Assembly (NCBI GenBank): GCA_947462335.1
Contig: OX381707.1
Coordinates: 32,105,618-32,169,617 of the forward strand
Direction: 5' to 3'
DNA: 64,000 bases
Source: Harmothoe impar
Taxonomy: Eukaryota; Annelida; Polychaeta; Phyllodocida; Polynoidae
The stretch's first letter is position 1. Every line of letters begins with the position of its first letter. The notes beneath the pieces are model-generated. The model made no database searches. It was not told the origin of the DNA and saw only the letters and a program-made list of their open reading frames with translations. Positions 54,640 through 64,000 of the stretch are shown one piece after another. The position numbers were made by a program, and so were the translations under genes.

Positions 54640-57140
54640 AATTGTAGGGGTCGAGGAGAAGTGAGAGCCATGGGTACTAATCTTTGCTGGGGTTACGGAG
54701 GGATTTTGGTATGACTATGAGTAGCTAGGGAGAAAGGGGGATCGAGTGAAAGTTGTCATTAGGCATGTATATACTTGCAAGATCGGCTAGATGATTTGTA
54801 GGGAATGGTAGGGGAGGGGAAGGAAAGCAAGTATTCATGTAAAGATATAATTATATACAGCGAAGACCAGGAAAGTATAAATGTGCATTCTAGATGGGAG
54901 TAGGGGCACTAGAATCAAAGCAATCAGGATGAGAGGATGGGGACCCACCAGCCTCATATGTGTGGTTGCTTTCCTTTTCTGTTCCTAAAGTCTATACCCC
55001 TCCTAGTCGGGGACCTGTATATTGACCCTCTAAAACCCAGTCCCCTAGACGAACTGAAGGACATCTCTAGGGGACAGAGGGTCCAGTGTGTAAAAGTCAA
55101 CTGTGAAGCATATGAGACAATAATATTTATAGATTAGATGGTGTACAAAATGGCTTGTTTATTGTCTGTTTCTGCCTTTTACTAATATTCAATATAGCTA
55201 TAACCATATACATTATTCACTTTTCCAGAGTAACACAGTCGACCTGGCAATCTGACTTCATAACATCTTCCCCAATATGCCTTAAGCCTAGAGACTAGAG
55301 GAGATTCCTAACCATCTTTCTCAATACTCTTGGAAGTTGGAACTGGTCGATGGGCTCTCCTCACCCTTACAGGCCATGGATAGTGATTGCACAGTCCCGA
55401 GAGATCCCCTTCCAGGAGGAAGGTGCTAAAGTAGATCTTGTAGAATACAACCAGAGTATAGACTGGCACCTAACTCCATGGGGGGATTTTTGGCAGAGAG
55501 CGCTTCAGGAAATTATAATATCTCCCTACTCATGGTATGGGCAAAAAGTTTCATGTTATCAGTGCATAATGAAGAACAGAATCTGCATAACGTTCATGGG
55601 GCTCTTTTGATTTAATTACAGTTAATACTATGCTAACCTTCTTACATTCAGTTTAGAATAATCTATATAGTAATATAATATACCTAACTATATTAACTAT
55701 AAACTGAACTAATGCACCCAGTATCACCTGTGTATCAACCTGTCCTTATTCCTCAAACGCTATATAGTTGACATGTGTGGTGTACATATGAGGGTGTTTG
55801 AGAGGCAAGGCCATTTGAGGGATAAGGCCGTTTGTGGATTAAGGCCGTTTTTGCTTCAAAGCCATCGTACGGCGATCCTCCTGTAGTAGGCTTAATGTGC
55901 TGAGGACGGTTCTTGGCCCTCTTCTGCATGATACTCACCCTCTCCTTCAAGTCTGAATTCCTCTCCTCACCTTCCACATCTGCATTTGTTAAATCAAATC
56001 CTCCTCCTCCTAGCCCTTGACCACTGGAATCTCATTACTTCATCGTGCAGCCATAGTAGGGCTGTGAGATGTGGAAGTACTGGAGGTAGACATAGATATG
56101 TACGTAAAGGGGTAAAGGTCATGTGTAGGACACAGGTGAGATTAATGTAAGCCATAAGTGGGGTCAGGTATACGTAAGTTCTGTGAGTGTAAATGATACA
56201 GATATGCCACAAAATTTCAGAAAAATAAAGTCCCGTTTTAGGCTATTTTTACATACACTTTTAGTATACATTACTTCATGATACATCATGAAGTTTATGC
56301 AGGGCCAGTGCTATCTGATGACACCCTCCCAAAAGTGAGTTCAGGGTCTGTCATTAAATTACTCATATTAGTCCAGGGCCTAATATACACCATAAATAAA
56401 GTGCACTTACAATCAGTTTGGTCAGATTGAGATAATAATCGGTAGAAAGCACAAGTTTGATCGTTTTGTAAAATACCTTTATGATGTCAGTTTTTATATT
56501 GGTATAGCCACGAGCAACACATAAAGTGTCAGTCTGTCAACCACGATTATTTGTATGGTAACAATATGTCATGTTGAGGATTAGTAGCTTTTAGGCAAAT
56601 CTTGGAATCCTTTTTTAGTTTTGTAGTTGATATCCCTTTGACATTTTGTTATTCTGATATTTAAATGTTTTATAATTGAGCCTCGTAGAATCCTCGGTAG
56701 AAGGTAGTGTCGCATTGGATAGATCATATAATAGGATGCACAGTTAACAGTTATTAGCAGTATTAATTATCTACAAAACGATTATTCAAGAATGATGCTA
56801 TGTATGACTCCATTACATTGATGATTAGCAGACCTCTTCATGCCTAGAAGGTTTAATTAGCAGCAGTAGATAGGAAACATTAATCACTACATCCTTATAC
56901 ACAATTACCCTCCTAGTGTAATGACCATTAATAAACTGGGCACTAGATCTAAATGTAGCAACTGCAGCCGAAATACTGGTCTTTTTATTAGACCGTTGTG
57001 ATCCGATAATGATAATTGAATAGCTCCAACCATACTTGGGTTGAACTCAATACTACAAAGGGGAGAGGCATACTGCACATGAATCATTAGCATATTGTGA
57101 AAAGTCCGAACAGATTCTATGAGATTCTGAACCCCTAAAA
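54640..57140. other. Unassigned DNA left of LINE A2
   Basis: A short tandem array of about 21-bp units with AAGGCCGTTTG (55805-55865). Otherwise scattered ORFs under 90 codons without motifs. Confidence 0.45.
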
Positions 57141-57771
57141 TGTTTGTTTGTTTGTAATTCGTTTATTTAACCTGCTAGTACATAGGGCCAGGCCCTGTAT
57201 CCGACGAGCAGCTCATGTGCATAATCATATCGATGGAGTTGATAATGAATATACATACAATGTCCTTAAGGGATGATTATTATTTCTTTACAATATAAAT
57301 ATATATATATATTGCTTTTCAGCATACATATAGTATAAGAAGAAGTCATCAGGAAGATTGACTTGAGATTATTATAAAAAGTGTCACATCCAGACCCAAG
57401 ATGTTTATGAGTCTAGGATATACTTATATTACCTTGTTACAAAATAAACCTGTATTAAAGGTTGAAACTATATGTAATGAGAGTGCATACAATCAACATG
57501 CGTGAGCATATTGGAGGTATGCATCTATCACATAGGGCTGATCTAAATGCCCTGAGGTTCTGATGGAATAAACCTTCTATAATAAAATAAATATCATATG
57601 TTGATGTTGTTCCATATGAAATAGTGGAAGATGTTAAATCCACTTAGAGAGCTTAATGTACGAGAAAATAAGACATAAATGCAATCATAGGTAGAGAAAT
57701 ATAGAGAGATGAGTGGAAACCTAACACAAAGTATAAAATATAAGACTCTGTTATCTATTAATATCAGGAGG
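57141..57771 (-). other. LINE A2 3' UTR and tail
   Basis: Contains the palindrome AGGGCCAGGCCCT (57184-57196) some 30 bases from the TTTG-repeat tail. The 19.0 kb remnant has GGGGCCAGGCCCC at the same distance. In L2/CR1-like elements a 3' hairpin plus microsatellite tail is the expected RT recognition end. Confidence 0.7.
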
Positions 57772-60686
57772 TTATAGTATGTCCTTAAACCTTTTCTTGT
57801 TCCACCTTTGGAATTTATCTTTTTCTTTATGTGCTCTAGTATCATTATTAAAAGAATTCCATAAGGTGGATACCCGAAATTCATAGCTTTTTCTATAAAA
57901 GGGGTTTTTGGGCCTAATTACTTTCACTAGGCGCTCGTCATGTGCCCGTGTCCGTATATCTCTTATATCTTCATTAATTTCAACCTGGGAGAAATCAAAG
58001 GCAGCAGTGTACATATGCATTTCCCTTCTATCATCAAGCTTATTCACACCACACTTTCTTAAACAGGGATCAACATGAAATTCTTCATTATTATATGTAG
58101 TTTTTAGGCCCCTGTTGAAAGCATACTGTAAATTTTCCATAATATTATTGGGAGCTACATTGTACAAGACATCACCATAATCAATAGTAGGTAGTATCAT
58201 ACAGGTTAAAACCTTAGCACTAGATGCTTAAGATAACTTCCTTCTAATCCTCCTTAGAAATCTCACTTTATAATTAACATTTCGCACAGGACATTTGGTG
58301 TGAGCCTTAAAATTCAAATTGGTGTCAATTAAGATACCTAAATACCTATATGTATATGTACTATTTAGGATGGCACCATCTAATGAGAGGGAAACTTTTT
58401 CCATTATCTTCAAATTAGCTTCTGTGCCTATGTGCATGACCTTGTTTTTTTTGGGATTAAGAGAGAGCTTATTAGCCTTACACCAAGTGTTTACAAGGGT
58501 GAGATCTGTGTTGATTAAATTTTTTACATCAGGGATTAAGTTATTATGAGGATAGTATAAAACAGTATCATCCGCATAGTGATGGCATTTAACTTGTTTT
58601 AAAGGAAAACCAAGGTTATTAATATATATGATAAAAAGAAGGGGCCCCAGGACGGAACCTTGGGGTACCCCACAAAGTATTGGGAGTGTGTCCGACATCC
58701 TACCGTTCGCCTTAGTCGATTGGACTCTATTGGTCAGATAATTTTCAATCAAATTTCTAGCAGACGGCCTGAAGCCTATTTTTCCCAATTTGTTAATTAA
58801 TAAAAGGTGATTTATTGTATCAAAGGCTTTTCTAAAATCGAGAAAGATAGCAGTTGTTCCCTTATCATTATTAGATTCCCTATAAATATTGTCAGTAAAT
58901 TTGATTAAACTATTTAGTGTTGATCTCCCCGGTCTAAATCCATCTTGGTTTTCAGTTAGAATTTTGTTATCATGTAGGTGTTTCATAATTTGGAAGTGTA
59001 AAATTTTTTCCATAATTTTAGAAGGCAATGGTAGGATAGAAATAGGCCTCAGATTATTTACGTCAGAGGCATCCCCCCCTTTAGGCAAGGGTCTAACCGT
59101 GGCTTGTTTCCATGAATCAGGAAAAGAGGCAGTCCTTATTACTAAATTAAAAATAAAGGTGATATGTCTTGGTAGAGCAAGCATGGCTATTTTAAGCACT
59201 GAGGTCTTAACTAAGGGTACACCTGAGGGTTTTTTGCCTTAATCTTCCTGATTACTTTAAGAACAATCTCCTCATCCACTTCACTAAAGACAAAGGAAGG
59301 CTCATATACAGGTGGGTGAAAAGTCCATGGTTCTCTGAGGTTTTTTGCCAGGTTAGGACCAATGTTAGTAAAATATTCATTTATATAATTGGCTGTATCC
59401 TCATTATTAATAGGAGTATCTGTTTCATGATGTATCAGATTGAAGACAGTATTGGATGATTTCGGGTTAACTATGCTGTTAAGAGCTTTCCAGTAATCTT
59501 TTGGGCTATTTATATTGTCGTCTACCTGTTTCTTATGCCATGCAGCTTCTGCTAATTTGTTTTCCTGTTTGGAGAGGTTTTGTAAGAAATGCTTGATATT
59601 GTTATCATCCTGTGATTTTGTTCGATTAAAACGCTTGATAGCATCATTTTTATCCTCTATTAGGCTTATTAAATTTGCATCCAACCAAGGTTTTTTTGTT
59701 TGGCTAAAATTAAATTCTTTAACCTTACAATTAATATCTAAAATGTGCTGTATAGAGGCTAAGAAAAGTTCCCATGCATCCGTAGGGTTATTGCATAACC
59801 AGAAATTATTCCAATCCAGATTTTTGAGACTGTCTGTGAAATTAACCTCATTAAATAGCTTGTAGCTTCTCCCAGTAAAACTAAGGGGAATCTTGGGGGT
59901 TGGGATATGTTTCCTGGTAACATACACCAGTTCATGATCGCTTATACCCCCCATAGATATTACACCTGTTTTTATTATGTGGTCCGAATTAGTAAGTATT
60001 AAGTCGATTATAGAGTCATTTCCCTCCCGGTTTGGATTGTATCTAGTTATGTCCTTTACCAATTGTCTTACCCCGAGACCCGCTGCAATATTATTTAATT
60101 TGTCCAGATCTGGATTATTTTTTAAATAGTCAATGTTAAAATCTCCCATTAGAAATATTTCTTTATATTTATCGGAATCAATAAGATTGAAAGAGACCCT
60201 TAAAGTGTCCAGAGCTAGGGCTACATTGCCCTTGGGGGGCAAATAAATGTTAGCAATTACTATACGTCTCATATTGGGTTTTGATATCACAGACCACATA
60301 ACTTCTATGTCCTTATTACTAATGTTGTGAGTAGAAAGTTTACTGCTTGATGTGATTCCATCCTTAATGTATGTTAGTAGACCGCCATGGTTAATATCAC
60401 CTTCGTCACGTATTTGCCTATCTAGCCTTTGTAGGGAATAGCCCGGTATGTAGAGATGGTTATTTGACACACTCTCATCTAGCCATGTTTCAGAAAAAGT
60501 AATGCACGCCACATTGGATTCTATAAAATAATCCTGTATAGTAGACATATCATTGAAAATGCTTAGGACATTAAAATGACAAAAATGTAGACCCTTTACC
60601 CCTTTTAGGCCTAGGTCAGTAGACATTTGAGGGCATGGTAGGACATACCCCCCCTGAAAACCCCGAAAATAATTCAGAGTAACCAC
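57772..60686 (-). pseudogene. LINE A2 ORF2: endonuclease-RT, one frameshift and one stop
   Basis: Three open pieces (60686-59211, 59199-58228, 58200-57772) together cover the whole protein. The endonuclease has SETWLDE near residue 65, GDFN near 180 and GGISDHELVY. The RT has PLPKGGD, RPISILPLPSK, NQDGFRPGRST, FLDFRKAFDTINH, GVPQGSVLGPLLFIIYIN and catalytic YADD (58567-58578). Break 1 is a one-base shift in the A6 run at about 59230, within a KAKNP/PSGV junction that A1 keeps in frame. Break 2 is a single in-frame TAA at about 58224 after RRKLS. Apart from these, the ORF is conserved with A1, so the copy looks recently disabled. ATG at 60686 is the first in frame and gives a short leader before GLHFCHFN; a second, MSTDLGLKG, is also possible. 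Confidence 0.88.
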
Positions 60687-61548
60687 TCTCCCTCCCCTCT
60701 CTACCTGTACATGGTATACAATATATGGACTCTATGCATCTAGTGCAGTCCATGTTTTCTGATGTTAATCTCATTGCCATACTGGAAAGACTCGGAAAAA
60801 TAAGGTATGCGGGATACCGTCATCTTTTACACAATGTAATTAGATTTCATATCTCTGTCGGGGAAACAGTTGTTAGTAACATAATTATACACAAATTATG
60901 CCCAAATATAACCTTATGATGTCTGATTATGTCTCTCAGGTTACACATATTGGGGTAGCATTGTTAGTAAGACAAATAATCACTCTGTACATATATATAG
61001 TCGACTACCATAGTATATCATAACAGCGTCCAATCTTGACGCGGAGACGCGAGGCGCCATAGGTTTAACACTAGAATTACAAAGCCAGCTCTGAAGTTGG
61101 ACGCGGTGAACTTGCTGTAGCAGTGGGTTACTGGGTCAATATGAAATGGCATGTTAACTATGTTGACAACCAAACCGACGTAACATTACAGGTTATTATG
61201 CTCAATAGGTCAGTGTGGATCACCTACATGAGTATGTTATGTAATCCTGTCGCATTACTCAGACCCTGTACAGTATAACACTAGATGCCGTTTATATTGA
61301 CTAATGAAATCTGAAAAATGCCCATATGTAGACAATTAGTGGCATTTATGTACATAATCAATTTAGGCAAAAGAAATATAATTAAAAGGAGTCCAAATTT
61401 GATGTATATAGTAACATATTAAATTCTATGCGGTTGAATTAACTTGTTAAATTATCATGATATAATGTGGGCGAGACTGCCTTAGTACCCGCGTCTTTGT
61501 GCCCAATACCCACAGCCTCGCTCACATCACACCAAGATAATGTCTAAT
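60687..61548 (-). other. Non-coding gap between the SGNH ORF and ORF2 in LINE A2
   Basis: About 860 bases with no long frame on the minus strand and no block shared elsewhere in the window. It might hold an internal promoter or translation re-entry signal, decayed coding sequence, or a later insertion. An imperfect inverted repeat (GTGGGCGAG near 61467, CTCGCTCAC near 61517) sits just downstream of the SGNH stop. Confidence 0.5.
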
Positions 61549-62238
61549 TTATATATTGTTCATGATTTTGTAGGTGGAGATTGCATTGGTGGCTATTACT
61601 CTGCCCCATTCCGTCTTGCTATAGCTGTCTGGGTGAATACCATCGGGTATTTTTTTATACTTGTGGACGACCTTCCCTCTTTTATGATCATGTACAGTCT
61701 CATTTATTTTTGGGCCTGGATATCCCAATTCAAAATTAATCCTCGTAATTATATCGTTTATCAATGGGATGGCAGAGTTAATGGTGGCTTGTTCAAGTGG
61801 AAAATCATGCAGGGTAGGGTCGTATACTGAAGGGCCATGAGTGCTATTGTACTGAGCATAGTTGAGTCCCACCAATTTGGCCAGGGCAGCAGGTTGATTC
61901 AGCTTACGGATGTGGGAAACGATATGTCCATATTTATCTGAAATCACCTCAACCATATTGCCAGTTTCTTGGAATTTGGGAGTGATTATAGATTCCTTAT
62001 CGTTAATCCATTTAATGTTAGATAAATCACAGACACCAACCATGATTACTAGCATATTGTATGTCCTAGCATTGAGTAGTTCGTCTATCCTCGCCGGGGT
62101 ATTAGCACAGGTGAGTCCTCCCTTGGGCTCAACCTTGACATTAATAACACCTTCGTATCCTTTCCCTGTTAGGTATTTAGATATTTTGGCCTCCAGGCCC
62201 TTGCCTCTACTGTCTGATATCACTAATACGTCGTGCAT
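61549..62238 (-). CDS. SGNH/GDSL-type esterase-like protein of LINE A2
   Basis: A 229-residue intact ORF. Block I is VISDSRGKG (residues 6-14) with candidate nucleophile Ser10 in a D-S-R context. Block III is MVGVCDLS (67-73), where the usual Asn of G-x-N-D is Cys. Block V is PDGIHPD (198-204), giving the Asp199/His202 pair. This is an SGNH hydrolase fold by motif order. In CR1-like LINEs an esterase domain in ORF1 is established knowledge, thought to act on lipids or esters, but its role in retrotransposition is unsettled. The ATG lies 11 codons after a TAA that ends the shifted ORF1 frame. Both are in the same frame, so an ancestral fusion or readthrough is possible. The Cys substitution may reduce activity. 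Confidence 0.8.
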   Translation of the reverse strand: MHDVLVISDSRGKGLEAKISKYLTGKGYEGVINVKVEPKGGLTCANTPARIDELLNARTYNMLVIMVGVCDLSNIKWINDKESIITPKFQETGNMVEVISDKYGHIVSHIRKLNQPAALAKLVGLNYAQYNSTHGPSVYDPTLHDFPLEQATINSAIPLINDIITRINFELGYPGPKINETVHDHKRGKVVHKYKKIPDGIHPDSYSKTEWGRVIATNAISTYKIMNNI

Positions 62239-62271
62239 TATGGTAGTGAACGTATAACCATGTACCAGAGT

Positions 62272-62634
62272 TTATGTATTACCAGCAGGGGATGGTAGAC
62301 GTTGTACCTGTGGAGGGTCTGGAGTGTGTGTCGCGGCTCTGGGTGTGTGTGGTAGGCGAGGGGGTGATACAGGTGGACTGCCCGGGGGACTCTGAGTAGG
62401 GGTTGCGTCATCTCCTTCTTCACCTTCGAGCGCTGGCATAAAGGTTGGGGTGGGTGGATTGCCCCTCAACTCTCCTCGTATTCGCATGAGAAGTTCCCCG
62501 CATCTGTTTTTTCCTGGTCTGTCTGCGTCCCCGTTCTTCTCACCTTCTGTGATGGCTCTACCTGAAGCGAATAGGGGGTCTGGACCAGCCTCAATAAGCT
62601 GCTCGTGATGAGTATTAAAGAGCTGTTGTTTTAA
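62272..62634 (-). CDS. LINE A2 ORF1, out-of-frame C-terminal part: NADAR end and Pro-rich linker
   Basis: After the C10 run, the alternate minus-strand frame reads LKQQLFNTHHEQLIEAGPDP, FASGRAI, then GKNRCGELLMRIRGEL. These match the C-terminal NADAR pattern: Leu-rich helix, an E-A-x-x-D motif, then G-x-N-x-x-G-x-x-LM-x-x-R-x-x-L. The usual Trp after the Asp is replaced here (DPLF). A Pro/Ser/Thr-rich linker of about 55 residues (PPTPTFMPALEGEEGDD, PPGSPPVSPPRLP) follows and ends at TAA 62274-62272. An internal ATG at 62487 exists but lies after most of the domain, so it is unlikely to be the true start. The piece makes sense only as the continuation of ORF1. Confidence 0.8.
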   Translation of the reverse strand, partial: LKQQLFNTHHEQLIEAGPDPLFASGRAITEGEKNGDADRPGKNRCGELLMRIRGELRGNPPTPTFMPALEGEEGDDATPTQSPPGSPPVSPPRLPHTPRAATHTPDPPQVQRLPSPAGNT

Positions 62635-62915
62635 GGGGGGGGGGTAGAAAATTTTGCTTTTTGGACATTGTAAAGCACTGTTTCTTGATTTTCAACCCAT
62701 ATGGGTTTTTTGAGCAGGGGTTTGGTAGCCTCTTTGGCTGCGTATCCTTCTGGAGCAAGCATAACCTTTTCTGCAATTGTTTTAGCATCACAAAGGAGCG
62801 CCATTTGATGCATGTACGCCTGTTCTGCTGAATGGTACCAAGTACCGTTGTTCAAGAAGTAGGACTCAAACATGTTGCTCAGAAAGCTGTGGTGTGACTG
62901 AAATATATAGCCACA
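62480..62915 (-). other. NADAR domain span in LINE A2 ORF1 (split by frameshift)
   Basis: About 91 residues in the first frame plus about 50 in the second give about 145, the normal size of a NADAR domain. Characterised NADAR proteins include E. coli YbiA and plant riboflavin-pathway N-glycosidases, and DarT-associated NADAR enzymes reported to remove ADP-ribose from guanine. Which activity this one would have cannot be told from sequence. Confidence 0.78.
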
Positions 62916-63968
62916 ATTTAACTTTAAAGTTTTTGCGCTGGCAGGTTGTATGTCCTCAGGGAGGGAATCGATGTCCTGGTGGGAATACACCTCACCATTG
63001 ACCACAATATTTCTACCTTTATGTTTGACTGTGTAGTTCAGTGATTTGGCACGAGCTGTAATGACCCTCATATCTCTTTGCTGGCTTAACTCCAGATCTG
63101 TGAAATCATCTGATACCTGGAGGTGTTTCCACCTCTCAATCTTCCCCAACTTATTTATATTAGTGTATACAGAGCCTTTGGCATTCGGTTGTGAAAACTG
63201 CACCTTTACCGGTCTGTGCTGCTTAGATCCCCGTTTTGGTTTTGGGCCGAGACGCTGTACACTAATGATATCGGAGTTGGTTAGACCAGTCCCCAGGTCA
63301 GTAAGTACCTCCACAATGGCCGCCCTGGGATTGGGGTGGTTTTCCTCATTGAGCCCCCTGAACATCATGAAACATTTTCTGCTATTCTTATCAATTTGCT
63401 CTGTATGAGCAGAAATAGCATTTAATTTAGTGTTCATAATGGCTTGACCCTTACCAAGGTCAAAAAGAGTTTGTTCTAGATTTTCAGGGGGTGACTTTTC
63501 CTCCAGTAATTTAATACGTGCCTCCAGCGCTTCAAGTTTAGTTGAATGAGACTGTACTGAAGTTATGAGCTTACCCAAGTCCTCCGTATTTTTCGTAGAG
63601 GCTTTGGTGTTGGTGTACAAATGACGAGAAATGTCTTGAAGACTCGCTGCTACACTTTCCATTTTTTTCATGAAGGACACCTCAAGATCTGCCACAGACT
63701 CACATGGTTTTTTCTCCTGGTTACCATCTTTCTCAGGGGTTGTGTTGAACATATTAAGCACAGAACTTAACATACCCTGGTTAGTAGCCATTCCTGGTGG
63801 GAGGGTTAATGTCACACTCGTAGATTCAGGTGACGCTGCCATGTTGACTGGAGGTGTATTGGGGCTAGACAGGTGAGTGAGGGTGCCGGTGTAAGTGTTA
63901 TGGTTGAAGTCCAGCGACTGCTTCGCCCAAGAGGTACTCCTTGTAATTCTCTTTATACCGATATCCAT
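62631..63968 (-). CDS. LINE A2 ORF1: coiled coil, RRM-like domain and NADAR N-terminal half
   Basis: A 445-codon ORF. Residues about 92-196 are heptad-rich (coiled coil, likely oligomerisation). Residues about 198-330 resemble the RRM and following region of L1-type ORF1 proteins: CFMMFRGLNEE, VQRLGPKPKRG, RPVKVQF, then KHLQVSDDFTDLE and a basic C-terminal part. From residue 352 a NADAR (DUF1768, YbiA-like) domain begins: IFQSHHSFLSNMFESY, SAEQAYMHQMALL, AEKVMLAPEGYAAKEA, WVENQETVLYNVQKAKF. It stops prematurely after a C10 run (STPPP, TAA 62633-62631), and the remainder of NADAR continues in another frame. Expected role: RNA-binding, particle-forming ORF1p with a fused ADP-ribose-related N-glycosidase-type domain. 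The catalytic state is unknown. ATG 63968 is the first in frame within the window. Confidence 0.82.
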   Translation of the reverse strand: MDIGIKRITRSTSWAKQSLDFNHNTYTGTLTHLSSPNTPPVNMAASPESTSVTLTLPPGMATNQGMLSSVLNMFNTTPEKDGNQEKKPCESVADLEVSFMKKMESVAASLQDISRHLYTNTKASTKNTEDLGKLITSVQSHSTKLEALEARIKLLEEKSPPENLEQTLFDLGKGQAIMNTKLNAISAHTEQIDKNSRKCFMMFRGLNEENHPNPRAAIVEVLTDLGTGLTNSDIISVQRLGPKPKRGSKQHRPVKVQFSQPNAKGSVYTNINKLGKIERWKHLQVSDDFTDLELSQQRDMRVITARAKSLNYTVKHKGRNIVVNGEVYSHQDIDSLPEDIQPASAKTLKLNCGYIFQSHHSFLSNMFESYFLNNGTWYHSAEQAYMHQMALLCDAKTIAEKVMLAPEGYAAKEATKPLLKKPIWVENQETVLYNVQKAKFSTPPP

Positions 63969-64000
63969 TGGTTGTTATATGGAAATTGATGGTCCTGGAG

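Larger units (their letters stand above)
57141..64000 (-). mobile_element. LINE copy A2, long, with NADAR and SGNH domains
   Basis: A minus-strand non-LTR retrotransposon of at least 6.8 kb; the 5' UTR runs off the window. Transcript order: ORF1 (63968-62631, then shifted frame to 62272), SGNH ORF (62238-61549), gap, endonuclease-RT ORF (60686-57772), and a 3' UTR ending in ACGAATTACAAACAAACAAACA-like tail sequence (TTTG units on the plus strand at 57141-57153). ORF2 is homologous to that of A1. The tail is shared with the 19.0 kb remnant. All parts are collinear on one strand, which supports one element. The 860-bp gap between the SGNH and RT ORFs leaves some room for a composite. Confidence 0.85.

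Noticed and set aside
62238..62423. 61-codon minus-strand ORF overlapping the Pro-rich linker and SGNH start
   Set aside because: It is a shadow frame; the neighbouring frame carries the NADAR end and linker.
57141..64000. Gypsy/LTR retrotransposon or viral origin for the right-end element
   Set aside because: No gag-like zinc knuckle, protease, integrase or LTRs. The endonuclease is APE-type and the tail is a microsatellite, as in LINEs.

Overview
The window is animal nuclear DNA that appears to be almost entirely non-genic. It is AT-rich by eye and strewn with homopolymers, short satellites, inverted-repeat elements, tRNA-derived SINE pieces and non-LTR retrotransposons (LINEs). I find no convincing multi-exon host gene, no rRNA or intact tRNA gene, and nothing bacterial. 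The LINE repertoire (endonuclease plus reverse transcriptase ORFs of the CR1/L2/Jockey group, one with an SGNH esterase ORF), the tRNA-derived SINEs and the short terminal-inverted-repeat elements suggest an invertebrate metazoan, perhaps aquatic. I cannot name the phylum from sequence alone.

Left end (1-3500): a 5'-truncated minus-strand LINE (copy A1) with a 944-codon endonuclease-reverse transcriptase ORF that is still open. Its 3' UTR holds a dense run of perfect hairpins. From 3.5 to 13 kb there is mostly unassigned DNA with a dispersed repeat carrying an RFX-like X-box, a TIR element (9574-10488), a 23-bp minisatellite (about 11.24-11.49 kb) and a small cluster of TGACGTCA sites.

Middle (about 13-54.6 kb): a set of degenerate sequence blocks recurs in a largely constant order (lettered K, A, B, C, D, E, F, G, H, I, J here, plus L, M, O, P). 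I read this as an old, decayed tandem segmental duplication with units of roughly 8-12 kb, later peppered by insertions: a second LINE family on the plus strand (B1, 28.7-31.77 kb, 807-codon RT ORF open; B2, a 3' remnant at 15.34-16.05 kb), a LINE 3'-end remnant (about 19.04-19.66 kb), several foldback or TIR elements, and SINE pieces near 40 kb.

Right end (57141 to beyond 64000, minus strand): a long LINE, A2, which is the most interesting object here. In transcript order it has ORF1 (coiled coil, RRM-like RNA-binding domain, then a NADAR/YbiA-like domain split by a frameshift in a ten-cytosine run), a Pro-rich linker, a single in-frame TAA, an SGNH/GDSL-esterase ORF in the same frame as the shifted ORF1 tail, an unexplained gap of about 860 bp, an endonuclease-RT ORF with one frameshift and one nonsense codon, and a 3' UTR ending in TTTG repeats. 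SGNH esterase domains are known in CR1-like LINEs. I do not recall a NADAR domain as part of a LINE ORF1. Since some NADAR enzymes remove ADP-ribose from guanine, a counter-defence role is a testable hypothesis, not a conclusion.
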